From NCBI GenBank assembly GCA_035602605.1, contig DATNLZ010000008.1:1-64000 (forward strand): 64,000 bases of DNA. The letters are read 5' to 3'. A model generated the notes under the pieces. It had not been told where the DNA came from. It saw nothing but the letters and a program-made list of their open reading frames with translations, and made no database searches. A program made the translations under genes and the position numbers. The DNA comes from DASQHY01 sp035602605 (lineage in GTDB: Bacteria > Acidobacteriota > Terriglobia > Acidiferrales > UBA7541). Position 1 is the stretch's first letter; each line of letters opens with the position of its first letter. This document shows positions 50,711-60,625 of this stretch, piece by piece.

Positions 50711-53050
50711 TTACTGCTTGCTCCTGGACGTGGACACTCCCATCGCTGTGGCCGGCACATCGAATGATGGCGGGGCTGCCGCAGGATCGCTTCCCCAATT
50801 CGTATTGGGGATGTTGCCAAGCGAGAAGTCCAACTGGGCGCCGCCGGAAACCGCATCCCACCAAATCCAAGGACTATTGTAGGGTTGGCCGTTCAGGACA
50901 AGGCGTTGGACGTATCGGTTGTCGTCCGAGGCATCCGGCGCGTTAATTTGTAAGACGTTGCCATTCGCCAGCTGCAGCGTGACGGAGCTAAACAGCGGGC
51001 TGCCCAACACAAATCCAGCGACTCCAGGAATTTCAGGAAAAAGTCCAATGGAAGAGAATACGACGTACGATCCCATGGCGCCACCGTCGTCGTTGCCCGG
51101 CATTCCACCAGGGGAATTCTGATAGAGCTCCAAGATGGAGCGGCGAACTACGTCTTGCGTTCTCCAAGGAGCTCCGGCGAAGTCATAGACCCAGGGCGTC
51201 TTGAGTTCTGGCTCATTACCAAGAAAGGCAAACATGCTGCGAGGTCCGGCATTCAGCTCGGTAAAGTGGTTGTCCAATCGTTGCACTACCTGGTTCATGC
51301 CCCCCATGGCGTCGAACAAACCGCTCATGTTGAAGGGCAGCATCCAGACGTACTGCGCGCCGTCGCTTTCGACAAACCCACTGCCGCTTGTGGGATCGAA
51401 GGAAATAAAGGTGCCGTCGGGATTGCGCGGCACGATGTAGCCATCATGAAACAGATTTCGCCAATTCTGGGCCTGCGCCAGGTACTGGTCATGGAGGTCG
51501 TTGTTGCCCAGAGCTTGGGCAAACTGGGAAATGGCGAAGTCATCGTTGACATATTCCAGTGTGCGCGCAGCAGAGCCGCCAGTTGCTGTGGAGACATAGC
51601 CTAAGTTGAGGTAGTCAGCTAACCCTTCGCGGACCGTGTGTCCACCCGAGCTGGTTCCCACCATCGAGGCGCCCTTGTCCATCGCCGTCAAGGCGCCCAA
51701 GGCATCGAAATGGGTTGCGCCAAAAGCGTAAACCGTCGCTATCACCACGTCCTGGCTATCTCCGACCATGCCGCCCGAATTGCTATTGGCGTGCTGCCAG
51801 CGAGGCAGGCCGCCGCTGGGGTCCTGCTGGGCATCGTTGACGAGCGACTGCATCATGTCGCTTGCTTCCGGTGCGATCACCGCGAGCAATGGCATTTCCG
51901 AACGATAGTTGTCCCAACCGGCGAAATTGTGATATTGCGTGAAGCCGTCTACCTGGTGAATCTGGTCATCGAAACCAATATACTGACCGTTTGAGTCACT
52001 GAAAATGGTCGGATGTATGAGAGCGTGATATAACCCGGTGTAAAATACGGTTTTCTCGTCTTCTGTTCCACCGTGGACCTGAATGCTGTTTAGCCGCGAA
52101 TTCCAAACAGAACTGACCTCGCCACGCACACGCGCAAAGTCCCAGTCCGGATTTTCGTTCAGCAGGTTTTGCTGTGCATTCTCGACGCTTACAAATGACA
52201 GACCGACCTTCATCCGCACCACCGAGTCGAGCGTCGTATCAAACACCAAGTAGGCACCGGACTTGGATCCGTTGCTCGAGGTTGTTCCAGGATCGAGTGA
52301 AGCGCCGTTCCAGGTGCCGAAGTCTACAAACGGCACGCTGAATTGCGCCGCAAAGTAAATCTTGTATTTAAACGACCCGCCGCAATTGCCGCTCACCGCC
52401 GAACCGATGACTTGATCAGGCCCAACAATCGTTACACCGGTACCGTCGGCGTTGTTTCCGTTCGCACTTCCGCCGGCATTCATCAGCACCATAGACTCGC
52501 TGGAGGCCGGAAACGTAAACATACCGAATCCGGTACGGGGCGTGACCGTAGTGTCCACTTGAATGCCAGAGTCTAGCAGCACAGCGAAATATCCCGGCGC
52601 GGCCGATTCATGGTTATGACTGAAGGTCGAGCTGTAGAGCGACCAATTGGTCCCCGGCGAATCGGTCAGCGGACCGATGGTCGGCATGATGGGAAAATCC
52701 TGATAGCAGGAGACGCCCCGCCCGCTGAAATGGGTGAGGCTGAAGCCCTTGATCGTATTCTGGTTATAGCGGTAGCCTCCGGCCCGAGAGGTCGTATCGG
52801 GGCTCCAGAGCACCATCCCGAAGGGATAGGCCGCTCCGGGTGGAGTATCCCCAGCGGAATTTCCCAATCCATAATCCGGTGCGCCATCGTCGGTCCCTAT
52901 GAAAGGATTGACGTACGGCACCAAATTGAGGCTAGTTTTGTCGGTCGCGCCAGGCGATGCGCCAAACGTGGTTAGGGTAGCGGCAAAGGCAAGCGTCAAC
53001 AACTGCACGCCCGCGAGCATTACGTTCAGTAGGATTCTCATCCCCGCCAT
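50711..53050 (-). CDS. Secreted GH92 exo-alpha-mannosidase
   Basis: About 780 residues. ATG 53050 (or 53041) is chosen because the signal peptide begins there (MRILLNVMLAGVQLLTLAFA); the frame stays open to 53167. GH92 landmarks: PYVNPFIGTDDG, PPGAAYPFGMVLWSPDT, GFSLTHFSGRGVSCYQDFPI, GLYHALIHPTIFSD, GWDNYRSEMPLLAVIAPE, FLGNEPELKTPWVYDFAG (catalytic-site Glu region), PGNDDGGAMGSYVVFSSIGL (general-base Asp region) and the C-terminal sandwich. GH92 enzymes are calcium-dependent inverting exo-mannosidases acting on mannan or N-glycan mannose. It follows the double-lectin protein by 82 bp and is probably co-transcribed with it. Confidence 0.9.
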   Translation of the reverse strand: MAGMRILLNVMLAGVQLLTLAFAATLTTFGASPGATDKTSLNLVPYVNPFIGTDDGAPDYGLGNSAGDTPPGAAYPFGMVLWSPDTTSRAGGYRYNQNTIKGFSLTHFSGRGVSCYQDFPIMPTIGPLTDSPGTNWSLYSSTFSHNHESAAPGYFAVLLDSGIQVDTTVTPRTGFGMFTFPASSESMVLMNAGGSANGNNADGTGVTIVGPDQVIGSAVSGNCGGSFKYKIYFAAQFSVPFVDFGTWNGASLDPGTTSSNGSKSGAYLVFDTTLDSVVRMKVGLSFVSVENAQQNLLNENPDWDFARVRGEVSSVWNSRLNSIQVHGGTEDEKTVFYTGLYHALIHPTIFSDSNGQYIGFDDQIHQVDGFTQYHNFAGWDNYRSEMPLLAVIAPEASDMMQSLVNDAQQDPSGGLPRWQHANSNSGGMVGDSQDVVIATVYAFGATHFDALGALTAMDKGASMVGTSSGGHTVREGLADYLNLGYVSTATGGSAARTLEYVNDDFAISQFAQALGNNDLHDQYLAQAQNWRNLFHDGYIVPRNPDGTFISFDPTSGSGFVESDGAQYVWMLPFNMSGLFDAMGGMNQVVQRLDNHFTELNAGPRSMFAFLGNEPELKTPWVYDFAGAPWRTQDVVRRSILELYQNSPGGMPGNDDGGAMGSYVVFSSIGLFPEIPGVAGFVLGSPLFSSVTLQLANGNVLQINAPDASDDNRYVQRLVLNGQPYNSPWIWWDAVSGGAQLDFSLGNIPNTNWGSDPAAAPPSFDVPATAMGVSTSRSKQ

Positions 53051-53132
53051 TCCGTACGGTGAGCCACGTGTCGTCGCAAAAGCGCCGGGGGCAGACATTG
53101 TAGTCTGGCCCCCGCCAGTATCAGCAAAACGC

Positions 53133-56100
53133 TTACGGTGTTGGACGGTAGACCCAGGTCTGGACATCCTGAGTGGCCGTCAGCCCACCAGTTCCGCCGG
53201 TGAAGCCCATAAACGCTGTGTTGCCGCCTACCGTCGCCGGAATGTTGACTGTATAGGTTGTAGAGAACGTGTTCAAAGTGACGGTGTCGGTTATCTTTTC
53301 GGTCAGCACAGTACCGTCATAGGTCAAGTCAACCTGGAACACATGCTGGCTGCTCAGATTGATCTGGGTTGCACTGAGGTCGACCAGGATGTCGCCACTG
53401 TCTCGCTCGGGCAGGGTCGGTGAACGGCCATCGCCAAACAGACCAGTGGTGTTACTGCCCTCGCCCTGATTGTCATAGATATCGAACTTGACGCAAAGGC
53501 TGTTGCGGATGCCACGAGGGCCGCCGCGCGTATCCGGCCCGTAGCCGAGTCCGCCTCCTGAGGGTCCGAGTGCCAATGGGCTGACGCCTTGGATAACAAA
53601 GCACATCCCATCAGCCATCGGAGTGGATCCAGGCGGGTGGATTAGGAGTTTGAACGACGTCGTGAATTTCCTAACATCCACCTTTCCGAGTGAGAAGAAG
53701 CTGCCCGCTTCGCTGCCTCCGCCATCGGTGAGCCGAGCGAGCGACCCGGGGAACGTGGCGCTGCCATTAGCGCCGAGATCGCCGTGGCACGTGAATCCAG
53801 TGGAATGATCAATCGCTCCGCCGCTGGCTAGAGGTACGCAGAGCGGTTCGGTGTAGGCTGAGTTCTGCGAGGCATTGAAGGACCGGACGCGATAGAAGTA
53901 CCCACCAGACGCCAAGTTCAGGTCTGTGTAACTGGTTTGATTAACCGGGAGCTGAGCGATCTGGGTGTAATTGGTTCCTGGATCCGGGGCTCGCTCGAGC
54001 TTGTAACCCGTGGCGGTGTAGGCATTATTGCCCTTCCAGGATAGGGTGACGTTGAAGCGGCCCGGATTCACCTCTTCGATCTTAGTTACGCTGAGACTGC
54101 CGGGCTTGCGAGGCGGCAAGCCCGACTCATCCGCAGTGTAGGTCCAAGACAGAATATCTTGCACCGCATTCAAGCCGCCCGTTCCGGCGCCAAATCCGAC
54201 GAATGCTGTGTCGCCATTCACGCGTGCGGGCACATCTAACGGCGGATAGCTATTGATGGTAAATGACTTGTTATTCGTAGTGTCGGTGATTTTCTCGGTG
54301 AGCGAACGCGTAGTGCTGTCATAGGTCAGATCGACCTTGAATGGGTGGCCACTGGTCAAATCAATGTCGGTTCCCACCAGACTTATGTTCGCTTCACCGG
54401 AACTGGGGGCATCGGGGCTGTGACCGTTCACGTACAGTCCGGTCGAGTAGCCGCCGCGACCGTGGTTAAACAAGTCGAACTTGATGGCCACGCTGCGCGG
54501 AACGCCTTCAAAGCCCATACCACCGCCCGAGTTTCCGAGGGCCATGGGGCTGTTGCTTTGAATAATGAAGGTCAACCCGTCCGCCATGGGAACGGTTCCG
54601 GGCCGCGCCTGGAAGGTGAACGAGGTGGTAAATCTTCTGATACCCACCTGAGAGTTCGTAAAGACCGTAGCTCCCTGGCCATTCCGACCGTCAGTGAGTC
54701 GGATGAGGTTGCCCATAAAGATGGTATTGATAGGACTGATACGAGAGGGGTCATTGGCATTTGCCGTCAAGTCACTGTGATCGGCAAATCCACCCTCGTG
54801 AGTGACGCTCACCGGTCCGACCTTGGCGCTGATAATGTTCGAGTCCGCGCGATCACTGTTGTCGGAGTTGGCCGCGGTCACGCGGTAAAAGTAGGTTCCA
54901 AACGAGGCCACTGTGTCTGTGAACGTCGTGGTGCCACTGGGGAGCGTGGCGATCAACGTGAAAGTGCTGCCATCGGCAGACCGCGCGAGAGTGTAACGGC
55001 CATCCGCCGGCGCCGTGGAGGTCCATGACAGACTGACCTGGCTATCAAAAATATCGCTCACTTGAAGGACCGGCCCTCCAATGTGGGTCGTGGCACTTGC
55101 GATATTCGAAGGATCCGATTGACCGACCTGATTCACCGCGCGTACTCGATAGAAATACTTGACCGAAGATAGCAAACCGGTGTCGGTATAGGTCGCTTGA
55201 TTGCGGCCGACCGTGGTGAGCAGTGTGAAGTCGATCCCATTGAAAGACCGCTCGATCTCTACACCAGTAGCGTCGGTTGCGTTGTTGGTCCAGTTTAAGA
55301 TGATCGAAGCCGACGCCGGATAGGGAAGACCAGCCGTGGCGCTGAGGTTCGAAGGGTCGGCGGGGCTCGCAAAGGCGTCTGGAAACAGTCCAAATACCTC
55401 GAGCGTGGCCTGCGTTCCGACGTAGACATGGCCGTTGGCCACGGTTGGTGTATTGAACTTCACCGCGTTGTCCATTTGATCGCGGGCGCCTTTCTGGTTG
55501 CTGCTGTATAACTCGATCGACAAGTCTTTAGCGTTATACGCGCGCAGGAGCATCGGGCTGGGTGTCGGCCTCTGGGGTAGTCCATATCCATTAACGTCCA
55601 ATCCCCAGAGGATGGCGTTGTCAGTGCCGGAGGCCGAGATTGTGGGCGTCACGCCGGTAAACCCAAAATTCTGTTCGGATTCCGATACCTGGGGAAGGTC
55701 CAGATTCCCAGTGGCCGGATTGTACCGAAACGCTTTGATCGTGTCTCCGTTTCCGCCATAGTAAATCAGTTGGTCAGATCCGGTGTTAAAGTACGCCGGG
55801 GTACCGTACGAGCCCCCGCCGACGGTTCCGTTCGGCGTAAATTGAACGACACCGTCACATGTCTGCAGTATGGGCTCCTGGTCGCACGCGGTACCATGCC
55901 GATATTGCCCCAGACTGTCGCGATCCAGCAGGAAGATCTTCCCTCTCTTTCCGGTTTGAACGAGCAAGCGAGGATGCGGGCCGGGCTGATCCGGCAGTAG
56001 TGAGATCCCGCCGGATCCCTGGTCGATGTCAAACTGATTCAAGACCGCCTGCTCGTACGGAACGAAGAAGCCGAGCACCGGGAGTATGCCATCGGGGCTC

Positions 56101-57203
56101 GGAATCGGGGAAAGCTTGACGATCGCTTCCCCATAGTTCCTCGTACCATCGTCATCGGTTCGAAACGTACCGTTACCGGTCACCACATACATGTTGCCGG
56201 CGGAGTCAAACGCAGGCGCGCCACCGCCCTCCCAAATGCCTGCCAAACCGCCATTCGGTGTGGTGTTGAACATAGCCATCAAGTTTAAGTCTGCCGCGTT
56301 ATAGCCGAGTATCCATCCGTGATAGGGGCCGTTGTCGCCGTGCGATGCGAACGCTGTCCAAACGACTCCATTCCGAAGAGCCAGAGCCGGACGATTAAAT
56401 TGGCGCAAGGCGTTGAAGCAAACCAGACCGCCCTGGCTGCCATCGCCGATACCCTGAACGCAAGGGTTGGCGGGGTCATGGATATAGGGATTGCCCGAGC
56501 CATTGAAAATCGTGTCAGCGATCAACTGGCCTTCGGGCAACGCCACGTCCTCACCACTGCTGACGTCCAAAGCATGCAGTTTCTGGACATAATGTATGTC
56601 CAAACCACGCACTTCTCTCGTTTTTACAATGACATAGAGCGTGCCGCTGCCAGTCGTCGAATTGTAATCGATGACCGGGGTACCGGTAATCCCGATCTCC
56701 GGCCTGACGTCGGGGAAATCAACATTGGGATATACCTCGATCGTAGGGATGGTGGTGATCCCGGCGGCTGGATTGATGAAGGATCGCTTCCACAGCAGGC
56801 CGCCACTGGCGGGATTGGGATCATCGGCATCGAAGGCAAATACGCTATCGTGCTCGGTGGCAACGTAAGCCACATTGCGGGCTCCCCGCCCAGGAATAAG
56901 AACTCCCGACAAGTAGAGAGGCTGGGTGTAGGTAAACCCATCGACGGGATACGAAAACAGCTTCCCGAAGCTTGTCGAATTGACGCTGCCCAAGCCGAGA
57001 CTCGTCTCGCTCAAGTTTTGGCCTCTGCGGGCTTCGTCGTAATGGTAGGTGGTCACATTGACACGGGACCCCTGCGCATTTGCGGGCTGCCAGCCTGAAA
57101 AGACCAGCGCTGCCAGGAAAGCGAGTAGAACTGGGCGCAGGATTCGTGATGCTCCGCTGCACCGAAGAAACCAAAAGAACAAAACGTTGCACTGGAATTT
57201 CAT
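53133..57203 (-). CDS. Large secreted protein: PQQ-like propeller, three FnIII and two L-type lectin domains
   Basis: 1356 residues from ATG 57203 behind AAGGAGGCAGTTCA. Signal peptide about 1-44 (ending PANAQ). Residues about 50-610 form a propeller similar to PQQ/pyrrolo-quinoline-like blades (VAYVATEHDSVFAFDADDP, GKIFLLDRDSLG, HVYVGTQATLEVFGLFP). FnIII domains lie at about 613-713, 714-800 and 1027-1125. Two legume-type lectin domains lie at about 800-1026 and 1126-1356, each with MADG(L/M)xF(I/V)IQ, SPxALGxSGGG(M/L)G(F/Y) and a KFD metal-site strand. L-type lectins bind mannose-rich or galactose glycans through Ca/Mn. The gene heads an operon with GH92 mannosidase, so it probably tethers mannose glycans at the surface. 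Confidence 0.85.
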   Translation of the reverse strand: MKFQCNVLFFWFLRCSGASRILRPVLLAFLAALVFSGWQPANAQGSRVNVTTYHYDEARRGQNLSETSLGLGSVNSTSFGKLFSYPVDGFTYTQPLYLSGVLIPGRGARNVAYVATEHDSVFAFDADDPNPASGGLLWKRSFINPAAGITTIPTIEVYPNVDFPDVRPEIGITGTPVIDYNSTTGSGTLYVIVKTREVRGLDIHYVQKLHALDVSSGEDVALPEGQLIADTIFNGSGNPYIHDPANPCVQGIGDGSQGGLVCFNALRQFNRPALALRNGVVWTAFASHGDNGPYHGWILGYNAADLNLMAMFNTTPNGGLAGIWEGGGAPAFDSAGNMYVVTGNGTFRTDDDGTRNYGEAIVKLSPIPSPDGILPVLGFFVPYEQAVLNQFDIDQGSGGISLLPDQPGPHPRLLVQTGKRGKIFLLDRDSLGQYRHGTACDQEPILQTCDGVVQFTPNGTVGGGSYGTPAYFNTGSDQLIYYGGNGDTIKAFRYNPATGNLDLPQVSESEQNFGFTGVTPTISASGTDNAILWGLDVNGYGLPQRPTPSPMLLRAYNAKDLSIELYSSNQKGARDQMDNAVKFNTPTVANGHVYVGTQATLEVFGLFPDAFASPADPSNLSATAGLPYPASASIILNWTNNATDATGVEIERSFNGIDFTLLTTVGRNQATYTDTGLLSSVKYFYRVRAVNQVGQSDPSNIASATTHIGGPVLQVSDIFDSQVSLSWTSTAPADGRYTLARSADGSTFTLIATLPSGTTTFTDTVASFGTYFYRVTAANSDNSDRADSNIISAKVGPVSVTHEGGFADHSDLTANANDPSRISPINTIFMGNLIRLTDGRNGQGATVFTNSQVGIRRFTTSFTFQARPGTVPMADGLTFIIQSNSPMALGNSGGGMGFEGVPRSVAIKFDLFNHGRGGYSTGLYVNGHSPDAPSSGEANISLVGTDIDLTSGHPFKVDLTYDSTTRSLTEKITDTTNNKSFTINSYPPLDVPARVNGDTAFVGFGAGTGGLNAVQDILSWTYTADESGLPPRKPGSLSVTKIEEVNPGRFNVTLSWKGNNAYTATGYKLERAPDPGTNYTQIAQLPVNQTSYTDLNLASGGYFYRVRSFNASQNSAYTEPLCVPLASGGAIDHSTGFTCHGDLGANGSATFPGSLARLTDGGGSEAGSFFSLGKVDVRKFTTSFKLLIHPPGSTPMADGMCFVIQGVSPLALGPSGGGLGYGPDTRGGPRGIRNSLCVKFDIYDNQGEGSNTTGLFGDGRSPTLPERDSGDILVDLSATQINLSSQHVFQVDLTYDGTVLTEKITDTVTLNTFSTTYTVNIPATVGGNTAFMGFTGGTGGLTATQDVQTWVYRPTP

Positions 57204-57693
57204 TGAACTGCCTCCTTCTTCCTGGAAGTAGGCCTACGGGGTCAACCCCTAAAGCATCTGCGAACACCGAGGTACGCAGGTTGTGCCAATTCAATTTAGC
57301 TTGTGGGCTTATACGCTTTTTGTGTTCCCGACCAGCTCGAAGGCTGAACGACGTTTACCGTGTACCCTCGAATGGTCGAGTCGCAGCGTTCTTGCTTTCG
57401 TCTGACGAACCATAAATTTGTATGGGCCGATGACAAACTAAGGCAAATTTTTCGCCAGAGTTTTCAGTGTGCCGAGCCTGACCTAAAAACCAGCGCTGGT
57501 GTTATCAAAGCGAGTGGCAGTTTGTCAAGTACTACTCTTTGGCAACTTTAGGAATCGATGCAGGAATTTTGTGCTACAAGACTATTTCGGGAACGCGCTC
57601 GACCCCGGTTGGAGTTTGCCTGACCGCTACATTTTGGACCTCGGGCGACAGAACGGCGGAAGCAGAGACTTGGGGAACAAGGCGGGATAAAAA
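57204..57693. other. Divergent intergenic control region, no gene seen
   Basis: About 490 bp between the lectin-propeller gene (leftward) and the DUF4832-like gene (rightward). Short frames of 60-111 codons are open but have no start signals or known motifs. Promoters for both flanking genes must lie here; I could not pick a convincing operator or RNA element. Confidence 0.4.
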
Positions 57694-58368
57694 ATGTTTG
57701 TGCATCTTAACCTCTTCACCAGGCGAGCTCTCGCGCTGGCGGCTGCGCTGCTGACCATTTCGACTTCGCTGATGGGCTCGCAACAAGCGCCGCAGGATGC
57801 TTCGCCCCAAGGCCGAGTCCAAAAGAGGGCGCGCACGCCAGACTCCTCCAGCGCAAAAAAAATGCGGGAGAGTTGTGTTGAAACAGCTGCCGACGACGAA
57901 ATCACCATCACTTGTAATTATGGAAGGGCGCAGACCCCGGCCAGCCATGACACGGGTCCGTGGCAGGTCGCCATCAACCAAGCGGTGCTTTCATTCGAGC
58001 CTAATGACTCCAGTAGCCTGCGCGTCAAGCTGACCTTCACCAATACGAGCGCTGCTCGGATTTTAGAGGCGCGCACCGTGTATATCGCGATAGACGATAA
58101 CGCTGGCAACAATTACGTTCGGCGGGCCCTGCCAACGGTGGATTTCCGCAAGCTCTATCCCGGCAAGCCCGCCACCTTCTCCGAAGAGCTTCGCGTCGCC
58201 AAGTTTCCCCCGGGACGCTACACCATCGCTCTGTGGATCCCAAGTTCGGACAAAGCGCTGCAGTTTAATCCCGACCACAACTTGATGATCGGCGGAGCGG
58301 GGGTAGCCGATCCCAAGAGCGGGCTGAGCATTCTTGCGAAATTCGTGGTTGAAGACCGGCACAAATAA
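57694..58368 (+). CDS. Secreted protein with DUF4832-like C-terminal domain
   Basis: 224 residues. Signal peptide RRALALAAALLTISTSLMGS, then a disordered basic linker (GRVQKRARTPDSSSAKK). A beta-sandwich follows (LRVKLTFTNTSAARILEART, VYIAIDDNAGNNYVRRALPT, PPGRYTIALWIPSSDKALQF, HNLMIGGAGVADPKSGLSIL). This resembles the DUF4832 domain that usually ends larger beta-galactosidase-like glycosidases ('LTFTN.G.A...N.R', 'LPAG.Y.L.L.LPD', 'P...I..AN'). Here the catalytic part is absent, so the protein is either a stand-alone binding module or a shortened relative. It converges on the GxGYxYP gene 20 bp away. Confidence 0.55.
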   Translation: MFVHLNLFTRRALALAAALLTISTSLMGSQQAPQDASPQGRVQKRARTPDSSSAKKMRESCVETAADDEITITCNYGRAQTPASHDTGPWQVAINQAVLSFEPNDSSSLRVKLTFTNTSAARILEARTVYIAIDDNAGNNYVRRALPTVDFRKLYPGKPATFSEELRVAKFPPGRYTIALWIPSSDKALQFNPDHNLMIGGAGVADPKSGLSILAKFVVEDRHK

Positions 58369-58388
58369 GCCCGCCAGGCAGGGTGCTT

Positions 58389-59987
58389 TCAGAAGGCCGC
58401 TCGAGCTCGTTCGCCGCAAGATAAGTTTTGCTGGAGTAAAGAAAAGAACTGATTGACGGTCACTACGCGGGTATTGGCGGGCAGCCGGTCGATCGTATTC
58501 TTGACAGCCTCGATGGGCCCGCCGATCCCATTCCACGACCAGGCATGAACATTGATCAGAGCATAACTTCCAGGATTCGACTGCGGAGAATTGGGCATCT
58601 GGCTGATGGAATTGGCCACCTCAGCCGGGCTCGCGCCGGCCATATTTTCCCAGAGCAGGAATTTGTACGAGACGGCAAACTTCTCGTTGCCCCATGCATC
58701 GACGCGGCAAGACATCGCGCCGTGCAGACGATTATAGGGTGCGTAGGCTTTGTAGATGACTCCATCGACCTCGGGCAATTCGAGCAAAGGGGCCACCTCA
58801 TCGAGTGTTCCCGCATTGTCATTGATGACGCTGACGATCGAGAGATGGCTTGCGTCCAGATAAGGCGCAGTTTGCACGGCGTCGATCGCGCCTTTGGGAT
58901 CGCCCGGCTCGAAATGGATGTAGCGATAGCCGGGAGATCCCGCCGCGACAAAGCCATCCATTTCCGTCGCATGGTCATAAAAATATTTCAGCACTCGCGG
59001 CGCAACGCCGGCGAGCATCGGCGACACCTCCCAATTCATGCTGAACTGGCCGCGCCGGGGCGTTGCGAAATATTTTGAATCGAGAGGCATGCCGCCGGTG
59101 AGCCACTGAATATTGTCACCATCGCTCAAAACAAAAGCGACGATACGCTGCCCTTGTTCTGCTGGATCGGGCGGCGTCTCGGCAGGGGCCGGAATGTCGA
59201 TTGCAAGCTTGGACATCCCGGACAGGTTCACGCACCAATCTGCCGCGATACCCTCGGATCCACTATGGCTGAAGTCGGAAATCCACGTAAATTCATTCGG
59301 CCCCCAGCCGAAGAATGTCGCTCCAGGAGTGAGAGATTCCGCGATTCGCCTTCGGAACGCGGAATCGAAGCCATAAAACGTGAAGGCTTTATTGAGAATG
59401 GCAAAATCGCGGAGATAGGCAGGCTTGGCTTCCGACTGCTCAACTGCAATCTCGGAGTTAAACGAGCCGAGATACGGATCTAAGATTTGATCTTCGCTCA
59501 TGCCGCGGGCATCGTAAATAATCTCCAGACCCTTGGCTAGGGCTTGCTCGAAAATGGACTCGTCGACCGCCACCAAGTTCCACAGGCCGCAGAGAGATGT
59601 AGCCGTGTTCAAGCTGTGCGTACCGAGATTGTAGAGAATCGCTCCGTCGGTGCTCTGCCAAAAATCGTCCGGCAATTCCCAAACAGAGTTAACGCGGTGA
59701 ATTCGCGTTCCCTCGCTCTCCAGTTGCTCGAGAATCACCGCGGACATTCCGCCTCTTTTGTCGAGCCAAAGTTTGGGTGCGTCGCGCCCGGTGAGTCCTT
59801 GAAGGCTTTCGGCCAGAACCATTTCCGCAGCCCGGCCAGAGTCAAAAGGCACAACCCAGAGTTCGGCGGGAACACTGCCGGAACGCGATGCGGCGACCGC
59901 TGTTGCGGAGCTGACCGTTAACAGAACAACGGCTGCAAGAACCAAGGGAAAGAATCGAGCGGTCAGGAAATTTCGTTGTTGCGCCAT
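58389..59987 (-). CDS. Secreted GxGYxYP-family putative glycoside hydrolase
   Basis: About 532 residues from ATG 59987; the signal peptide MAQQRNFLTARFFPLVLAAV begins there although the frame is open upstream. The N-terminal part has AELWVVPFDSGRAAEMVLAE and SLQGLTGRDAPKLWLD. The C-terminal GxGYxYP-type domain has VAFVLSDGDNIQWLTG, FSMNWEVSPMLAGVAP, AAGSPGYRYIH (the signature position, with SPGYRYI in place of the consensus GxGYxYP) and ALINVHAWSWNGIGG. The family is predicted to be glycan-active but has no assigned reaction. The altered signature is worth noting. Confidence 0.7.
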   Translation of the reverse strand: MAQQRNFLTARFFPLVLAAVVLLTVSSATAVAASRSGSVPAELWVVPFDSGRAAEMVLAESLQGLTGRDAPKLWLDKRGGMSAVILEQLESEGTRIHRVNSVWELPDDFWQSTDGAILYNLGTHSLNTATSLCGLWNLVAVDESIFEQALAKGLEIIYDARGMSEDQILDPYLGSFNSEIAVEQSEAKPAYLRDFAILNKAFTFYGFDSAFRRRIAESLTPGATFFGWGPNEFTWISDFSHSGSEGIAADWCVNLSGMSKLAIDIPAPAETPPDPAEQGQRIVAFVLSDGDNIQWLTGGMPLDSKYFATPRRGQFSMNWEVSPMLAGVAPRVLKYFYDHATEMDGFVAAGSPGYRYIHFEPGDPKGAIDAVQTAPYLDASHLSIVSVINDNAGTLDEVAPLLELPEVDGVIYKAYAPYNRLHGAMSCRVDAWGNEKFAVSYKFLLWENMAGASPAEVANSISQMPNSPQSNPGSYALINVHAWSWNGIGGPIEAVKNTIDRLPANTRVVTVNQFFSLLQQNLSCGERARAAF

Positions 59988-60226
59988 CGGCTTAATCGTA
60001 TGGCTCTGGATTGTACTACGAGTAGGCGTTGCCCTTTCCTGCAGTTCGCAAAACCCCCGCGTATCTTCAGAATAAGTTGAATTTGAGGGATTTTTCGTCA
60101 CACCCAAAAACCCGACGTAACCAGTTCCCTCCATACAATTACCGAGTGCGATAGCGGGAATCTACCGGATGGCGCGTCACGCCGCATCGGCATAGAAATC
60201 CGCCTTACCACTATTTGGAGGCGACC

Positions 60227-60520
60227 ATGTCCAGCCATGGACGCAATCCTGAAGAAAAAACGTCATTGCGGCGGCCCGTCCCGACCCCCTCTGAGGACCC
60301 GCTCATTAACACCTGGGTGTCGTTAGGCTACTCTGCTCTTGCGGCGGCCACTGCCGTCCGTAGCCCACGCATTGTGATGTTGTCCCTCGATGATCTGGAG
60401 CCTCTTCTGATCGGCGCCACGCACCATTCTAGGCGCCGGAACCGTAGAAAACGCCATGCAAGCAACCGCAGGAGAATCAGTAACGAGCGATCCCGTTACC
60501 GACCTGAAGCCCAAATCTGA
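60227..60520 (+). CDS. Small hypothetical protein
   Basis: About 97 residues from ATG 60227, which has GGAGGCGACC before it. The N-terminal half (MSSHGRNPEEKTSLRRPVPT, then INTWVSLGYSALAAATAVRS) has a weak hydrophobic segment. The C-terminal quarter is extremely Arg/His-rich (HHSRRRNRRKRHASNRRRIS). I do not recognise it. The good ribosome site is the only support; it could also be a shortened gene whose frame was lost near 60430. Confidence 0.35.
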   Translation: MSSHGRNPEEKTSLRRPVPTPSEDPLINTWVSLGYSALAAATAVRSPRIVMLSLDDLEPLLIGATHHSRRRNRRKRHASNRRRISNERSRYRPEAQI

Positions 60521-60625
60521 AAGCCTATGAGGAACCTAACATATGACCGCGGTTCCGAGGAGCTCACCCCTGAGAACGACTTTTTGACCCTGCGGGCTCG
60601 CTGATTAAGACTGAGGGCGAAAGAT

